Origin: Primulina eburnea
Lineage: Eukaryota > Streptophyta > Magnoliopsida > Lamiales > Gesneriaceae
Direction: 5' to 3'
Assembly: GCF_022965805.1 (NCBI RefSeq)
Contig: NC_133108.1
Span: forward strand, 19,170,056 to 19,234,055
Length of the DNA stretch: 64,000 nt
Part shown: in pieces, positions 1 to 10,914 of the stretch
Position numbering within the stretch: the stretch's first letter is position 1
How the letters are laid out: each line of letters opens with the position of its first letter
Position numbers and translations under genes: made by a program
Notes under the pieces: generated by a model
What the model saw: the letters and a program-made list of their open reading frames with translations, nothing else
The model's database searches: none
Told to the model about the DNA's origin: nothing

Positions 1-305
1 TTGATTGTTGTAGGTACTGTTGAGGCATGGCTGAGGGCGGGGACCAGTGAGCCAGCTTGGGTCGGCAGTAGTGGCACCCGAGGACCTCAGTGCAGCAGTT
101 GTTATTTTATTCCACAAACATTTTATCAGTCGTTGGATATTTTTAAATTGTGATTTTAGGCAAACTTGATTTTCTTCCGCTGCGTTATTTTAAACTTTGA
201 ACTGGATTTATCAGTTGATTTTATGAATGAGGCCATTTAAGTTCTTTTAAAAAGAAAATTTTTAATTTTCCGTAAATTTTCAAGTAAGGATTTTAGGGCT
301 CTTAC
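1..305 (+). mobile_element. K: 3' end of a gypsy-type LTR, truncated by the window edge
   Basis: This stretch has no homology to the copia LTR that begins after it, and it stops at a CTTACA end typical of an LTR terminus. Near the end it holds a CTTCCGC...GTTATTTTAAA module like the one close to the 3' end of the gypsy LTRs elsewhere in the window (for example near 19715). I read it as the right end of a gypsy LTR inserted into the LTR of copia element G. The other end and the target site duplication lie outside the window, so the boundary rests on one side only. No coding sequence is visible. Confidence 0.5.
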
Positions 306-694
306 AATCTCACTTGGCCTAAACTTCAATCAGATTTCTCTCCAATCATTCTTTTCATTTTGGTTGAGGAATTCTAACACTTCTCAAAGAAAAATCTTCT
401 TATTTTTCTGGTGCAAAATAAGAGTGGTTCTAGCTAATTGGTGGTGGGCCTAATTTTGGAGCAAGGAGGCTTGTAGATTGTTTTGCCATCAAGAGCTTAG
501 TTGTATATCAACTAATTTGGAGCCAACATCAATCTCAAGAGATTGATAGGTATACTTTTCTTAACACCCTATGTATGACATATTGTGTTTTGTATTTGCT
601 ACACACTATAGTTGAGGTGTTCGGTTTTTCTTGCTAAAAATTAAATTTTTGAAACTTCCGTTGCGCAACCGACACCGTAACCGATCCCCTTTCA
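306..694 (+). repeat. G: 3' fragment of the 5' LTR
   Basis: It aligns with the last part of the E LTR (about 6600-6996), including the stretch around TTGGTGGTGGGC and the shared end CCTTTCA. The upstream part of the LTR is replaced by K. Confidence 0.8.
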
Positions 695-696
695 AG

Positions 697-709
697 TGGT
701 ATAATGAGC
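697..709 (+). promoter_or_regulatory. G: degenerate primer-binding site (tRNA-iMet)
   Basis: TGGTATAATGAGC lies two bases after the LTR end, in the position of the intact TGGTATCAGAGC of element E. It is mutated in the middle. Confidence 0.75.
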
Positions 710-2501
710 TAAGAATACTATTTTGTGTAGCATATACATAATATTATATTAAGGGCAATTTCTAACCGCGTGAGATGAATTTTTGCAACAAAAATCAAGG
801 CCTAGAAAAGGGGTTTTTCGGGCAGCATGTTGCTGCCCATTTTGGGCAGCTCGTGCTGCCCGAGGGGCTGCCCATTTCAGGAAGCAAAGGCAGACCGAGG
901 GGCTGCCCGAATCCCTCTATTAAAAATAATAATAAAAAAATTTGTTGGCCGGAATCCGGCGACGGCGATGACGACTAGGGTTTTCAAAATTGTTTTGGAT
1001 TATCAAAGTGTCATGGGCCTTGATGTTGTTGGGCCATTAGATGGCTAACATATTTGTGAAATTTAAATGGGCCAAAATGATTTTGGTGAAAAATGATTTT
1101 TTGGGTCCTTAAATTTAAATTTACAAAAGTTGCAAATATTTTCTCATGAAATAAATAATTGAAGTTGGACTTTAATTATTTATAGTAAATGGTGATTTAC
1201 AAGAAATTCGGTTATAAATAAATTAATTAGAAAGTAGATAAAGGTGTTTGTTTACTTTGTTAATTTAGTTTATAATCGTGGTAGTTAGTGATTGGTTCAA
1301 AATATATAATATTGGATCAATTAATTATTGTGATAATTAATTGATAGTGTATGATATGTGATATTATGCATGAAGGATGATCAAAAGCCCAAGCCCAAGA
1401 CCAAGCCCAATTTGTTAGGTGTATGCTAGAATATTTTGTGTTGAATGATTGTAATAATTATCAAATTTATAAAGTGGACTTGGTTTTTGGCCCGTTCCCA
1501 CTCCCATGAGATGTATCCCTATTTTCCATGGATATTTATTTGTAAATATTAGTATAGTGGAAGATCAATATTGTAAAATGGTGGCCTCGATGATTATGAA
1601 GATCGAAGACATGTAAATATTAGAAGCATATGTAATAGTTGCATTTGCATTCCATGCATTTCCCTAGGATTGGACCTAGGCCAGTGTTTAGCTCACACGG
1701 GCCATTAGTATTGGGATGATTGATCATCCTTGTTTTGTTTACTTTTTATAATATATGCATGATATGTTCTAGATAATGAGTATGTGCATTATTATTATGA
1801 TAATAACGAAGTTGCTTGAATCCGGCAAACATACGATCAAACATGGCGAGCTTTTAAATGAAATTAATGATGAGACCTTTTAAAATTAAAAACCTCATTT
1901 TGAATAAGATTCAAAATTAATATCAAGCCCGAAAAGGGGAATTATAAAGTTGTTTATAATTTCCATTTCTTCCATCGACAATGAGTGCATGATGAACGCT
2001 ACCCGTGCTCAGGGCTCGGCTCATATTATTGGAGGGGGGGCCTGGGTGCGGAAAGCTGTGACATCCATTGACATGGTGATGTGAACTACGTGGAACTCCC
2101 ATGATTTCGGCTCATATTATCGAGGGAACTCATGGAGATCGTCCATTAAGGTTCAACATCGATGGGTAAGGCTTGACACGTAAAGATGAACGACGTCATA
2201 TTATTGGGTCCTAATCAAAAGTGAGACAAAAGTTTACGTAGAGGGTTGCATGGTGATGCAATTGGAAACTACCTTTTAGGAATTGTCATTGGCTGATATT
2301 ATTCAGGATCATAATTCGCTAATTGAACCTTGCGTACCTACTGAGGAAAGGAGTTTCCCGTTTTCAATAGAGGTTGGTTAAAAATGTCAAAACAGTGGGA
2401 GCGAAAATTTATAAACTAAAAGTCCATACTTTATATCTTACTAAATATTTTTAAATAGTCATTAACATTTATCTGTTTTACTTTCAGTACAATTCTTGAC
2501 A
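710..2501 (+). other. G: long untranslated leader with hairpin array
   Basis: No coding sequence is supported here. Close to the primer site (832-864) lie two GGGCAGC...GCTGCCC hairpins. Between 2004 and 2358 there are five predicted stem-loops, of which the first four carry or enclose an ATATTAT(T) motif: stems 2004-2013/2041-2050, 2099-2104/2130-2135, 2178-2184/2233-2239, 2281-2289/2308-2316 and 2345-2349/2354-2358. A purine-rich AACAGTGGGAG (2391-2401) and a splice-acceptor-like TTTACTTTCAG (about 2477-2487) precede the gag ATG. The same order occurs in E and F. Confidence 0.7.
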
Positions 2502-3566
2502 ATGTCTTCGATTCGCAATCCTCTATCTGCAATACTCGAAAAACACATATTAACCAGACCTAATTACCTCACTTGGCTAAGAAACCTAAAGATCGTATTG
2601 AATTCGGAAAGGATAGCATATACACTGACTGAGTTGCCCCCTGTTGAGGATCCGACTAGCTGCACTTCTAAAGAATTGCAGACTTGTAAGGATTAGTGTG
2701 ACCATGACTTGAAAGCCAAGTGTTATATGCAGGCTTCTATGAATGATGAGCTGCAGAGGCGTTTTGAGGATGCAAAGAGTGCTGCTGACATTCATTTGCA
2801 TCTCAAGGAGCTCTTTGGTGAGCAGACTCGACCTCTTAGTCATGCTACCATCAAGGAGCTGATCACTTTGCGCATGCGAGATGGGGCCTCGGTCCATGAG
2901 CATGGCCTGAAGCTGATTGGGCTCGTGGACAAGCTCGTTGGCATGAATTTGATGTTGCCTTCGGAGTTGACCACCGACGTGGTTCTTTTATCGCTGTCGA
3001 GCTCATTTGATCCTTTTATGGTGAACTTCAACATGAACAAGATGGAACCGACCCTTGAGGAGTTGGTGAATATGCTTGTGACGTTTGAATTCACTATCAA
3101 GAAAGAGAAGCCGGTTCTTTATGTGGGTTGCTCATCTAGTGCGAAGACTGGCCCACATGGGAAGGGAAAGAAGCGTTCTTTCTAGCGTCCCAAGAAGAAC
3201 GTGCCTTTGAAGAGGCAATCTCCGAGTCCCGCTGTGGCAGCCATACCAGTGAAGTCTGACAATACTGTTGACATCTGTCATCACTGCAAGAATCCTGGAC
3301 ATTGGAGGCGTAACTGCAGGGAATATCTTGCCCAGAAGAGTTCTGGAAACGGTATGTTCTATATTGAAGTAAACATTTCAATTAACTCTACTTCTTGGGT
3401 ATTGGATACCGGCTGTGGCTCACATCTCTGTAATGATTTGCAGGTGATGGGAAGAAGTAGATGGCTTAGGGAATGTGAGACCTTATTGAGGATGGGCAAT
3501 GGAGCAAGAGTTGCTTCCAAGGCCGTAGGAGATGTTTACTTATTGTTGAACAATGATTTAAGTTGA
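2502..3566 (+). pseudogene. G: broken copia gag and protease start
   Basis: The reading frame starts with MSSIRN at an ATG that follows the leader in the same place as in E. It encodes the copia Gag (UBN2-type) with one CCHC zinc knuckle (CX2CX4HX4C, around 3280-3320) and continues into the aspartic protease, where the DTG motif is intact (about 3405). In-frame TAG codons at 2694 and 3183 break gag, and a frameshift near 3560 separates the next segment. Apart from these breaks the central Gag region, which is missing from E, is complete. Gag would form the particle shell and package RNA in the cytoplasm. Confidence 0.85.
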
Positions 3567-4015
3567 TTTTGAGAGATGTTTTGCTTGTACCAGATTTGGC
3601 GAAAAACATTATTTCCATTTCTATGCTTGATAAAGATGGATTTTCTTGTTTATTTAGCAAAAGTGGTTGCAACATTTACAAGAATGAATGTTTAATTGGT
3701 ACTGGAGAATTTGAAAACGATCTCTACACCTTAAAATTGAAAGATATTCTAATAAACAATGTCCAAGCAATAACAACAACAAACAAGCGAAAACAAGATA
3801 CTCTAAATTCGGCACACTTGTGGCATGCTCGATTAGGACATATTTCCCTAAAAAGGATGAACAAGTTAGTGGGAGTAGGCATGTTTGATATGTCTGATAT
3901 TAATGCTCTCACGACTTGTGAATCATGTCTAAAAAGAAAGATGACCAAAATTCCCCTTTAGGGCCATGTGGAGCGAGCCAAATGGTTATTGAATTTGATC
4001 CATACCGATGTGTGC
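3563..4015 (+). pseudogene. G: broken copia pol, pre-integrase to integrase start
   Basis: The frame encodes the GAG-pre-integrase zinc-binding segment with a LWHARLGH motif followed by a CX2C pair (3820-3940). A TAG at 3959 interrupts it, and the frame continues into the first integrase aspartate region (LIHTDVC). It ends at 4015 where the LTR of gypsy element I begins. It is the same protein as 9358-10070 in element E. Confidence 0.85.
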
Positions 4016-4920
4016 CGTAAGGCCCGAGATGTTATCAATTTTATGAGACCCCAAAAAGAAAATATTATTGATGCCAATATTGTAATTAAGTGGAAAAATA
4101 CTTGATTTAAATTTGATGGCAATTTCGTAATTATTGAGGGTTGAATTGCAAATAGTGAAGAATTGAGGGACTAAAGTGCAAATATGGAAAATTGAGTGGG
4201 ACACTTGTCACCACCATGCAACTTGGTATATACATTTACATTTTCATGTCCTTATTCAAGAAGAAAACGAGACAATTCTCTGGAGAATCTTCAAGTTATT
4301 TTGGAGCTTTGGAAATTGATTTTGCAAGATCCAGTTATCAGAATTTGAATCCGGACACAGTACCGTGCCTCTAGACACGAGCTACAACCGGACGTAAGTT
4401 TTATTGAGTTCTGTTATCATTTGAAATTATAATATCGGAGGAACGGTTATTTGATCATTATTATGTGTTCTTGGAATACTAGACATTGTAGAATCGAAGT
4501 CAGATCAAAGAACAGATTGATTATGGAATTGTTATGATTTTCAGAATATATCAGTTGATATTGGACAGATTTGTATTGTTGATTGATTTCCGATTTTATT
4601 GGATATTGGTTATGGATTGTAATTAATATCTGTTGAGATTGTATTGACCGGAATATCGGGATTGTGCCATTATGCCGTTGATTTTAAATTAAATCCAGTT
4701 TAATCAGATTCGTACTGATTTTGGCGGTATATTGTTATGGTATTATTGATATTGTCATTGCCAGATTGAGGGTTGACAGATTTTGAATTCCAGACAGGAA
4801 CGACGTCCGAACTACAATAAAAGAAAGGTATAAGTCAATGTGGTATTGGCAGATCGACTCAAGTAGGATATACTTGAGTATTCCTAAATCACATACTTAT
4901 TATTATGTGTTATCATTGTG
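4016..4920 (+). repeat. I: 5' LTR, left segment
   Basis: The start aligns with the B LTR at 10071, including two copies of the AT-rich unit around ATTTGATGGCAATTT. It runs to the ttgtg target site (4916-4920) of copia E. No gene is supported. Confidence 0.8.
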
Positions 4921-6996
4921 TGTTAGAGTAGGTGCCCGTCGAGCCAAGTGTTGGCCGAGTGTTCACAATGAAACTCTATGTATAAACAGTCTTTATTTTA
5001 ACAATATTTGAAATTATTATTTTGGCACATCTTTATCTGTATACCCATGCTAGTTGCATAGATAAAGCCCTTGAATATACAAATAGTAGAAAGAATATGA
5101 GATGCTCATATGATGAGTATCATGAAACTCATATTTGGAATACTGTATATTCTAAACAGTTCCTAGTCGATTCAGCCGCCGCTAAGAAGGATATAGGCCG
5201 CTCGAGTTCGAGACTAGTATCTGCAATGTGAGTACCATGTTTCATTGGTATGGGACATTGTGATGTCCGAGCATGCAGATAGGTGCTCCTGGTAGAGCGC
5301 ACAGAACAACCCTCCATAAAGGACTTTCCAAGTGGTTCTCACTTATCGAGTGGAAACGTCCTAGTTTATGGTTGTACACCATTAGTCCTTATGACCCGGG
5401 ACAACATTGAGACTCTATGTGCTAGAATTATACTTTGACTTGTTACCGACTCTCATGGGGTCATCAGGTGGCAAGGTTGGGTGTTCTGTCGAAACATATA
5501 GGAGTCGATGCATTGTAGTCGGGGATTCACCGCTTACCTTCGGGTATGGATATCCTATGTGTTCTCATGTTTATGTAGGTTGAAATCTCTGATCAGAGTA
5601 TGGTGGTAATTATGAAAGGGTTTCATAGATTACACCATCGATGCAACTACGACATGACACATAGTATCGATTCATTCACAACTCTCGATAAACCAATGGT
5701 TGTCGAATCGGTCGGGATATATGAGTTGAAGGGACCGTACTGTACGCTAACCATAATTGAATGGTTCTTGCAGGCACTATCATTTGATACCTAGGGAATC
5801 ATGTAAGCGATGCTGCTAGGCGTTTAACATGATTTGTTGGGTACTATCAGACTTGAGTTCTGACGTTCTTGTTATCAAGGAGTTGATAATTAAGAATGGA
5901 GCAATTGGGGTATACTCATATAAGGACATGTTTAGTCCGAATCACATGGAGATGTGAACCCACGGCTAGTTGTATCAATGAACCATTGAGGGCCACACAA
6001 GTACTATCTTTCTAGATCCCGTTGAGAAGTAAAATAGTTCAATGTGTTGAACGGCTTATAAATGAGTTTATAAGCGTAAAGAAAATAGGAGTATAACTTC
6101 TATGAGAGAAATGTAACTTTTAATGTATGAATGTGTTCTTAAATTAAAAGTTGGCCAAATAAATAATGTATTTGAAAATTGTGATTTTCATAAACATTAT
6201 TATGGACTAAATTAAATTAATTCAAGTGTTGAATTAATTAAACACTAGTGGGCCTAGTAGAGTCCAAATAATTAAATTAATTCAAGTGTTGGATTAATTA
6301 AACAATATTGGGCCTTGTAGAGCCCAATTAGAAATAATTATTAAACTAGTGGGCTTGAGTAAAATCAAGCAATTTTTAATTATGCTCAAATGTGTTTGAG
6401 ACATTTAAAATAAAAGTCCATGGGCCTTGTAATTGTTACAAGCCCAAATAGATTTTCATGCATGGGAGGTGAAAAGTTGGGAGATAACTTTTGCAACATC
6501 CAAGGAATGGCATGCCTTTGGAATACACAACACCTTTTCCCACAACGTTTTTGCACTACCAAGAAACCTCTCCCCTTTTCTCCATGCATATGGCCGAAAC
6601 TTGCATCATCTTTCTCTCCAATTTTTGTTCTTCAATGGTTGAGGAAACAATACACTTCTCAAAGAAAAATGCTCTAATTTTTCTAGTGCAAAATTAGAGT
6701 GGTTCTAGCTAGTTGGTGGTTGGCTTAATATTTGAGCAAGGTGGGCTCAAATGGAAGCTTGAAGATTGTCTTGCCATGGAAGAGCTTAGTTGTATATCAA
6801 CTAAGTTGGAGCCAACATCAATCTTTTAAGATTGATAGGTAAATTTCTAAACACATTATGAATGTCATATTTGTGTTTTTGTTTATGTTACACACTAGTA
6901 CAAAAGGTGGCCGAAAATTTCATGCTAGAAAATATGATTTCCGAATTTTTTTTTGCTTCCGTTGTGCTTTCGGTCACCTAAAATCGATCCCTTTCA
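4921..6996 (+). repeat. E: 5' LTR
   Basis: The LTR starts TGTTAGAGTAGG and ends CCTTTCA. It contains two copies of a palindrome, TTAATTCAA-GTG-TTGAATTAA and a variant (about 6219-6300). It holds no coding sequence; the short open frames in it are also present in the LTR copy around 56200 and have no supported product. Confidence 0.93.
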
Positions 6997-6998
6997 AG

Positions 6999-7010
6999 TG
7001 GTATCAGAGC
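6999..7010 (+). promoter_or_regulatory. E: primer-binding site (tRNA-iMet)
   Basis: TGGTATCAGAGC lies two bases after the LTR end and matches the complement of the initiator tRNA-Met 3' end used by many plant retroelements. Confidence 0.92.
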
Positions 7011-8666
7011 TAAGGGTACTAGTTTTTATAACATATACATAATATTATATTGAGGTTAATTTCTAACCGCATGAGAAGTAAATTTGCAACAAAATCAAGG
7101 CCATTTTTGGGGCATATTTCGGCAGCTTGTTGCTGCCCATTTCGGGCAGCAAGGGTAGCCCGAGGGGTTGCCCGAACGTCCCCCATAAAAAAAAAAATTC
7201 GGCTGCCGGAATCCGGCGACGGAGCTCCGGCGACGGCGATGACGACTAGGGTTTTCAAAATGTGTTTTGAAATGTTAAAGTGTCATGGGCCTTGAGTTGT
7301 TGGGCCATTTGATGGCTAACATATTTGTGAATTTTAAATGGGCCAAAATGTTTTTGGTGAAAAATGAGTTTTTTAGGCCCTTAAGTTTAAAATTACAAAA
7401 GCTGCAAATATTTTCTCATAAAATAAATAATTGAATTTGGACCTTAATTATTTATAGTAAATTGTGATTTACAAGAAATTCGGTTATAAATAAATTAATT
7501 GGAAAGTAGACAAATGTGTTTGTATACTTTGTTAATTTAGTTTATAATCGTGGCGGTTAGTGATTGGTTCAAGATATATAATATTGGATAAATCAATTAT
7601 TGTGATAATTAATTGATGTTGTATGATATATGATATTATGCATGAAGGATGATCAAAAGCCCAAGCCCAATTTGCTAGGTGTATGCTAGGATATTTTGTG
7701 TTGAATGATTGTAATAATTATCAAATTTAAAGTGGGCTTGGTTTATGACCCGTTCCCACCCCCAATGAGATGTATCACTATTTGCCATGAATATTTATTT
7801 GTAAATATTAGAATAGTGGAAGATCAAGATTGGAAGATGGTGGCCTTGATGATTATGAAGATCGAAGACATGTAAATATTGGAAACTAATGTAATAGTTG
7901 CATTTGCATCCCTTGCATTTCCCTAGGATTGGACCTAGGCCCGTGCTTAGCTCACACGAGCCATTAGTAGTGGGGCGATTGATCATCCTTGTTTTGTTTA
8001 CTGTTTATAATATATGCATGACATGTTATAAATAATGAGTATGTGCGTTATTATTATGATAATAACAAAGTTGCATGAATCCGGCAAACATACGATCAAA
8101 CATGGCGAGCTTTTAAATAAAATTAATGATGAGACCTTTCAAAATTAAAAACCCTCATTTTGAATAAGATTCAAAATCAATATCAAGCCCGAAAAGGGGA
8201 ATTATAAATTTGTTTATAATTTCCATGTCTTCCATCGACAATGGGTGCATGATAAACGCTACCTGTACTCGGGGCTCGGCTCATATTATTGGGGGAACTC
8301 ATGGCGACCGTCCATTAAGGTTCAACATCAATGGGTAAGGCTTGACACGTAAAGATGAACAACGTCATATTATTGGGTCCTAATCAAACGTGAGACAAAA
8401 GTTTACGTAGAGGGTTGCATTGTGATGCAATTGGAAACTACCTTTTAGGAATTGTGATTGGCTGATATTATTCGGGATCATAATTCACTAATTGGACCTT
8501 ACGTACCTACTGAGGAAAAGAGTTTCCCGTTTTCACTAGAGGGTAGTGAAAGATGTCAAAACAGTGGGAGTAAACATTTATAAAGTAAAAGTCCATACTT
8601 TATATCTTACTAAATATTTTAAAATAGTCATTAACATTTATCTGTTTACTTTTCAATACTTTGACA
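7011..8666 (+). other. E: untranslated leader with hairpin array
   Basis: No gene is supported. A GGCAGC...GCTGCC hairpin lies at about 7121-7137. Three ATATTATT motifs remain (8282, 8366 and 8465), with stems at 8347-8353/8402-8408, 8450-8458/8477-8485 and 8514-8518/8523-8527. Compared with G, about 100 bp are missing between two copies of CGGCTCATATTAT, which removes one hairpin and half of another. ACAGTGGGAG lies at 8561-8570. Confidence 0.7.
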
Positions 8667-9235
8667 ATGTCTTCGATTCGCAATTCGCTATATGTAATAC
8701 TCGACAAACACGTATAAACCGGACCTAATTACCTCAATTGGCTAAGAATTCTGAAAAACGTCTTAAATTCGGAAAGGATAGCATATACACTTACTAAGTC
8801 ACCCCCTGTTGAGGCTCCGACTGACTGTACTCCTGAGGAATTGTAGACTTACAAGGAATGGTATGACCATGACTTGAAAGCCAAGTTTTATATGCATGCT
8901 TCTATGAAAGATGAGAAGTCGGTTCTTTATGTGGATTCTTCATCTGGTACGAAGATTGGTCCACATGGGAAGGGAAAGAAGCGTTCTTTCCAACGTCCCA
9001 AGAGGAACGTGCCCTTCAAGAGGCAATCTCCGAGTCCCGCTGTGGCAGCCATACCAGTAACGGCTGACAGACTGTTGACATATGTCATTACTGCAAGAAG
9101 CCTGGACATTGGAGGCGTAACTGCAGAGAATATCTTGCCCAGAAAGGTCTGGAAATGGTATGTTCTACATTGAAGTAAACATTTTAATTAATTCTACTTC
9201 TTGGGTATTTGATATCGGCTGTGGCTCACATCTCT
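8667..9235 (+). pseudogene. E: broken copia gag and start of protease
   Basis: The start (MSSIRN) aligns with G. An early TAA (about 8714) and a TAG (about 8844) break the frame. After MKDE the sequence jumps to the C-terminal part of Gag, so relative to G exactly 357 bp (G 2751-3107, 119 codons) are missing in frame, with GAG repeated at the junction. A one-base change of frame near 9067 shifts the zinc knuckle out of frame. In the protease the DTG motif reads DIG. Confidence 0.85.
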
Positions 9236-10070
9236 ATAATAAGTTATAGGTGATGGGAAGAAGTAGAAGGCTTAGGGAAGGTGAGACCTTCTTGGGATGG
9301 GCAATGGAGCAAGAGTTGCTGCCAAGACCATAGGAGATGTTTACTTGCTGTTGAAAAATGATTTTAAGAGATTTTTTGTTTGTTCCTAATTTGGTGAAAA
9401 ACATTGTTTCCATTTCTATGCTTGATAAAAATGGATATTCTTGTTTATTTAGCAAAGGTGTTTGCAACATTTACAAGAATGAATGTTTAATTGGTACTGG
9501 AGAACTTGAAAACGATCTCTATAACTTAAAATTGAAAGATATTCCACTAAAAAATGTCCAAGCAATAACAACAACAAACAAGCGAAAACAAGATACTCTA
9601 AAATCGGCACAATTATGGCATGCTCGATTAGGACATTTTTCCCTAAAAAGGATGAACAAGCTAGTGGGAGTAGACATGTTTGATATGTCTGATATTAATG
9701 ATCTAACGACTTGTGAATCCTGTCTGAAAGGAAAGATGACCAAAATTCCCTTTAAGGGCCGTGTGGAGTGAGCCAAAGGGTTATTGGATTTGATCCATAC
9801 CGATGTGTGCGGTCCGCTTAGCATCACCACTAAGCATGGACATGCCTACTTCATCACCTTTACCAATGACTTTTCGAGGTATGGGTATGTGTATTTGATG
9901 AAATACAAGTCTGAAGCCTTTGAAAGGTTCAAAAAATTCAGAAGTGAAGTAGAGAAACAGTTGGGACGAAGCATCAAGACACTTCGATCGGATCGAGGTG
10001 GTTCCAAGAGTATCTTAGGGAGAATGGGATTCTCTCGCAGTGGACTCTGCCCGCTACACCGCAATTGAAT
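9236..10070 (+). pseudogene. E: copia pol part 1 (protease end, pre-integrase, integrase core)
   Basis: The open frame 9358-9771 carries the pre-integrase zinc-binding segment (LWHARLGH, then CX2C). A TGA separates it from 9784-10068, which carries the integrase core with the first aspartate (LIHTDVCGPL) and the second (TLRSDRGG). Shortly after the second aspartate the frame shifts. The segment ends at ATTGAAT, where gypsy B is inserted; the reading resumes at 34687 with NGVSEHRN, which carries the catalytic glutamate. Integrase joins the cDNA ends to host DNA in the nucleus. Confidence 0.87.
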
Positions 10071-10587
10071 TGTAAGGCCCGAGATGTTATCAATTTTATG
10101 AGATCCCGAAAAGAAAATAAATTTGATGGAAATTTTTGTAATTAAGTGGAAAAATACTTGATTTAAATTTGATGGCAATTTTGTAATTAAGTGGAAAAAT
10201 ATTTGATTTAAATTTGATGGCAATTTCGTAATTATTGGGGGGCCAATTTGCAAATAGTGAAAAGTTGAGGGACTAAAGTGCAAATATGGCAAGTTGAGTG
10301 GGACACTTGTCACCACCATACAACTTGTTATATACATTTGCATTTCCCTTTAAATCTTGAAGAAAGAATCGAGACTTCCATGAATGAAAATTCCTCAAGC
10401 TTCATTTTACCTTAAAAATTTGATTGTTCAAGATCCGGCTATCAGAATTTAAATCTGAACGCAGTATCGAGCTCCTCTCGACTCGAGCTACACAAGGACG
10501 TAAGTATTGTTACGTTTTGAGATGTTTTGAAAATATGATGTTGTCAGAATTGAATATGATTCTGATATGGTGTTTCTACTACCGTAG
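10071..10587 (+). repeat. B: 5' LTR, left segment (U3, promoter and start of R)
   Basis: It starts TGTAAGGCCCGAG. It holds three copies of an AT-rich unit of about 46 bp (ATTTGATGG at 10121, 10167 and 10212) in U3, then a weak TATATA near 10329. The LTR continues at 18300 after element A. Confidence 0.9.
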
Positions 10588-10865
10588 TGTGGGGACCCGG
10601 ACGCTAATCATCTTCTTAATCATCTTTGGGGTTTAATTATCAGTTAAGATAACCAGGGTCTAAAAATTTTAAAAAATGCGGAAGGTAATGGTATCTACAT
10701 AATATACATATCGGTATAAAAGTACAATAATATACAACAGTCTTTCAATTAATCTAAGGTTCAACTACTAAAGTTCTAGTAATGAAACCTATCTACATCC
10801 CAGTCCGGAATCACCACTCTAATCTTGATCTCTCATCTTCTTCTGGACCCTGATCTTTGCCCCAC

Positions 10866-10914
10866 CTGTTGTCATGCACACATACAAAACAAGACAACAG
10901 CCGGATAACTCCGG
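10866..10914 (-). promoter_or_regulatory. A: twin hairpin in R/U5 of the left LTR
   Basis: On the minus strand there is a CCGG...CCGG stem followed at once by TGTTGTC...GACAACA. The same pair is at 16642-16690 in the other LTR and in every other gypsy LTR here. Function unknown. Confidence 0.6.

Larger units (their letters stand above)
306..4015 (+). mobile_element. G: Ty1/copia retrotransposon, left part only
   Basis: The order is a partial LTR, a degenerate tRNA-Met primer site, a leader of about 1.8 kb, gag, protease and the start of integrase, after which gypsy element I interrupts it at 4016. It aligns along its whole length with copia element E, its closest relative here. Stop codons and frameshifts break the coding part, so it is dead. 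The long leader, LTR of about 2 kb in relatives and a BARE-1-like Gag point to the Angela/TAR/Tork branch; the exact lineage is my inference. The rest of G would lie to the right of the window. Confidence 0.85.

Noticed and set aside
4016..4920. A complete solo LTR next to E
   Set aside because: The piece ends abruptly at the ttgtg site and its continuation is found at 59144, so it is one half of an LTR split by E.
6386..6697. Conserved short open frames in the E LTR, also at 56192-56459
   Set aside because: Both copies are the two LTRs of one element, so similarity reflects common origin. No domain, and several overlapping frames on both strands are equally open.
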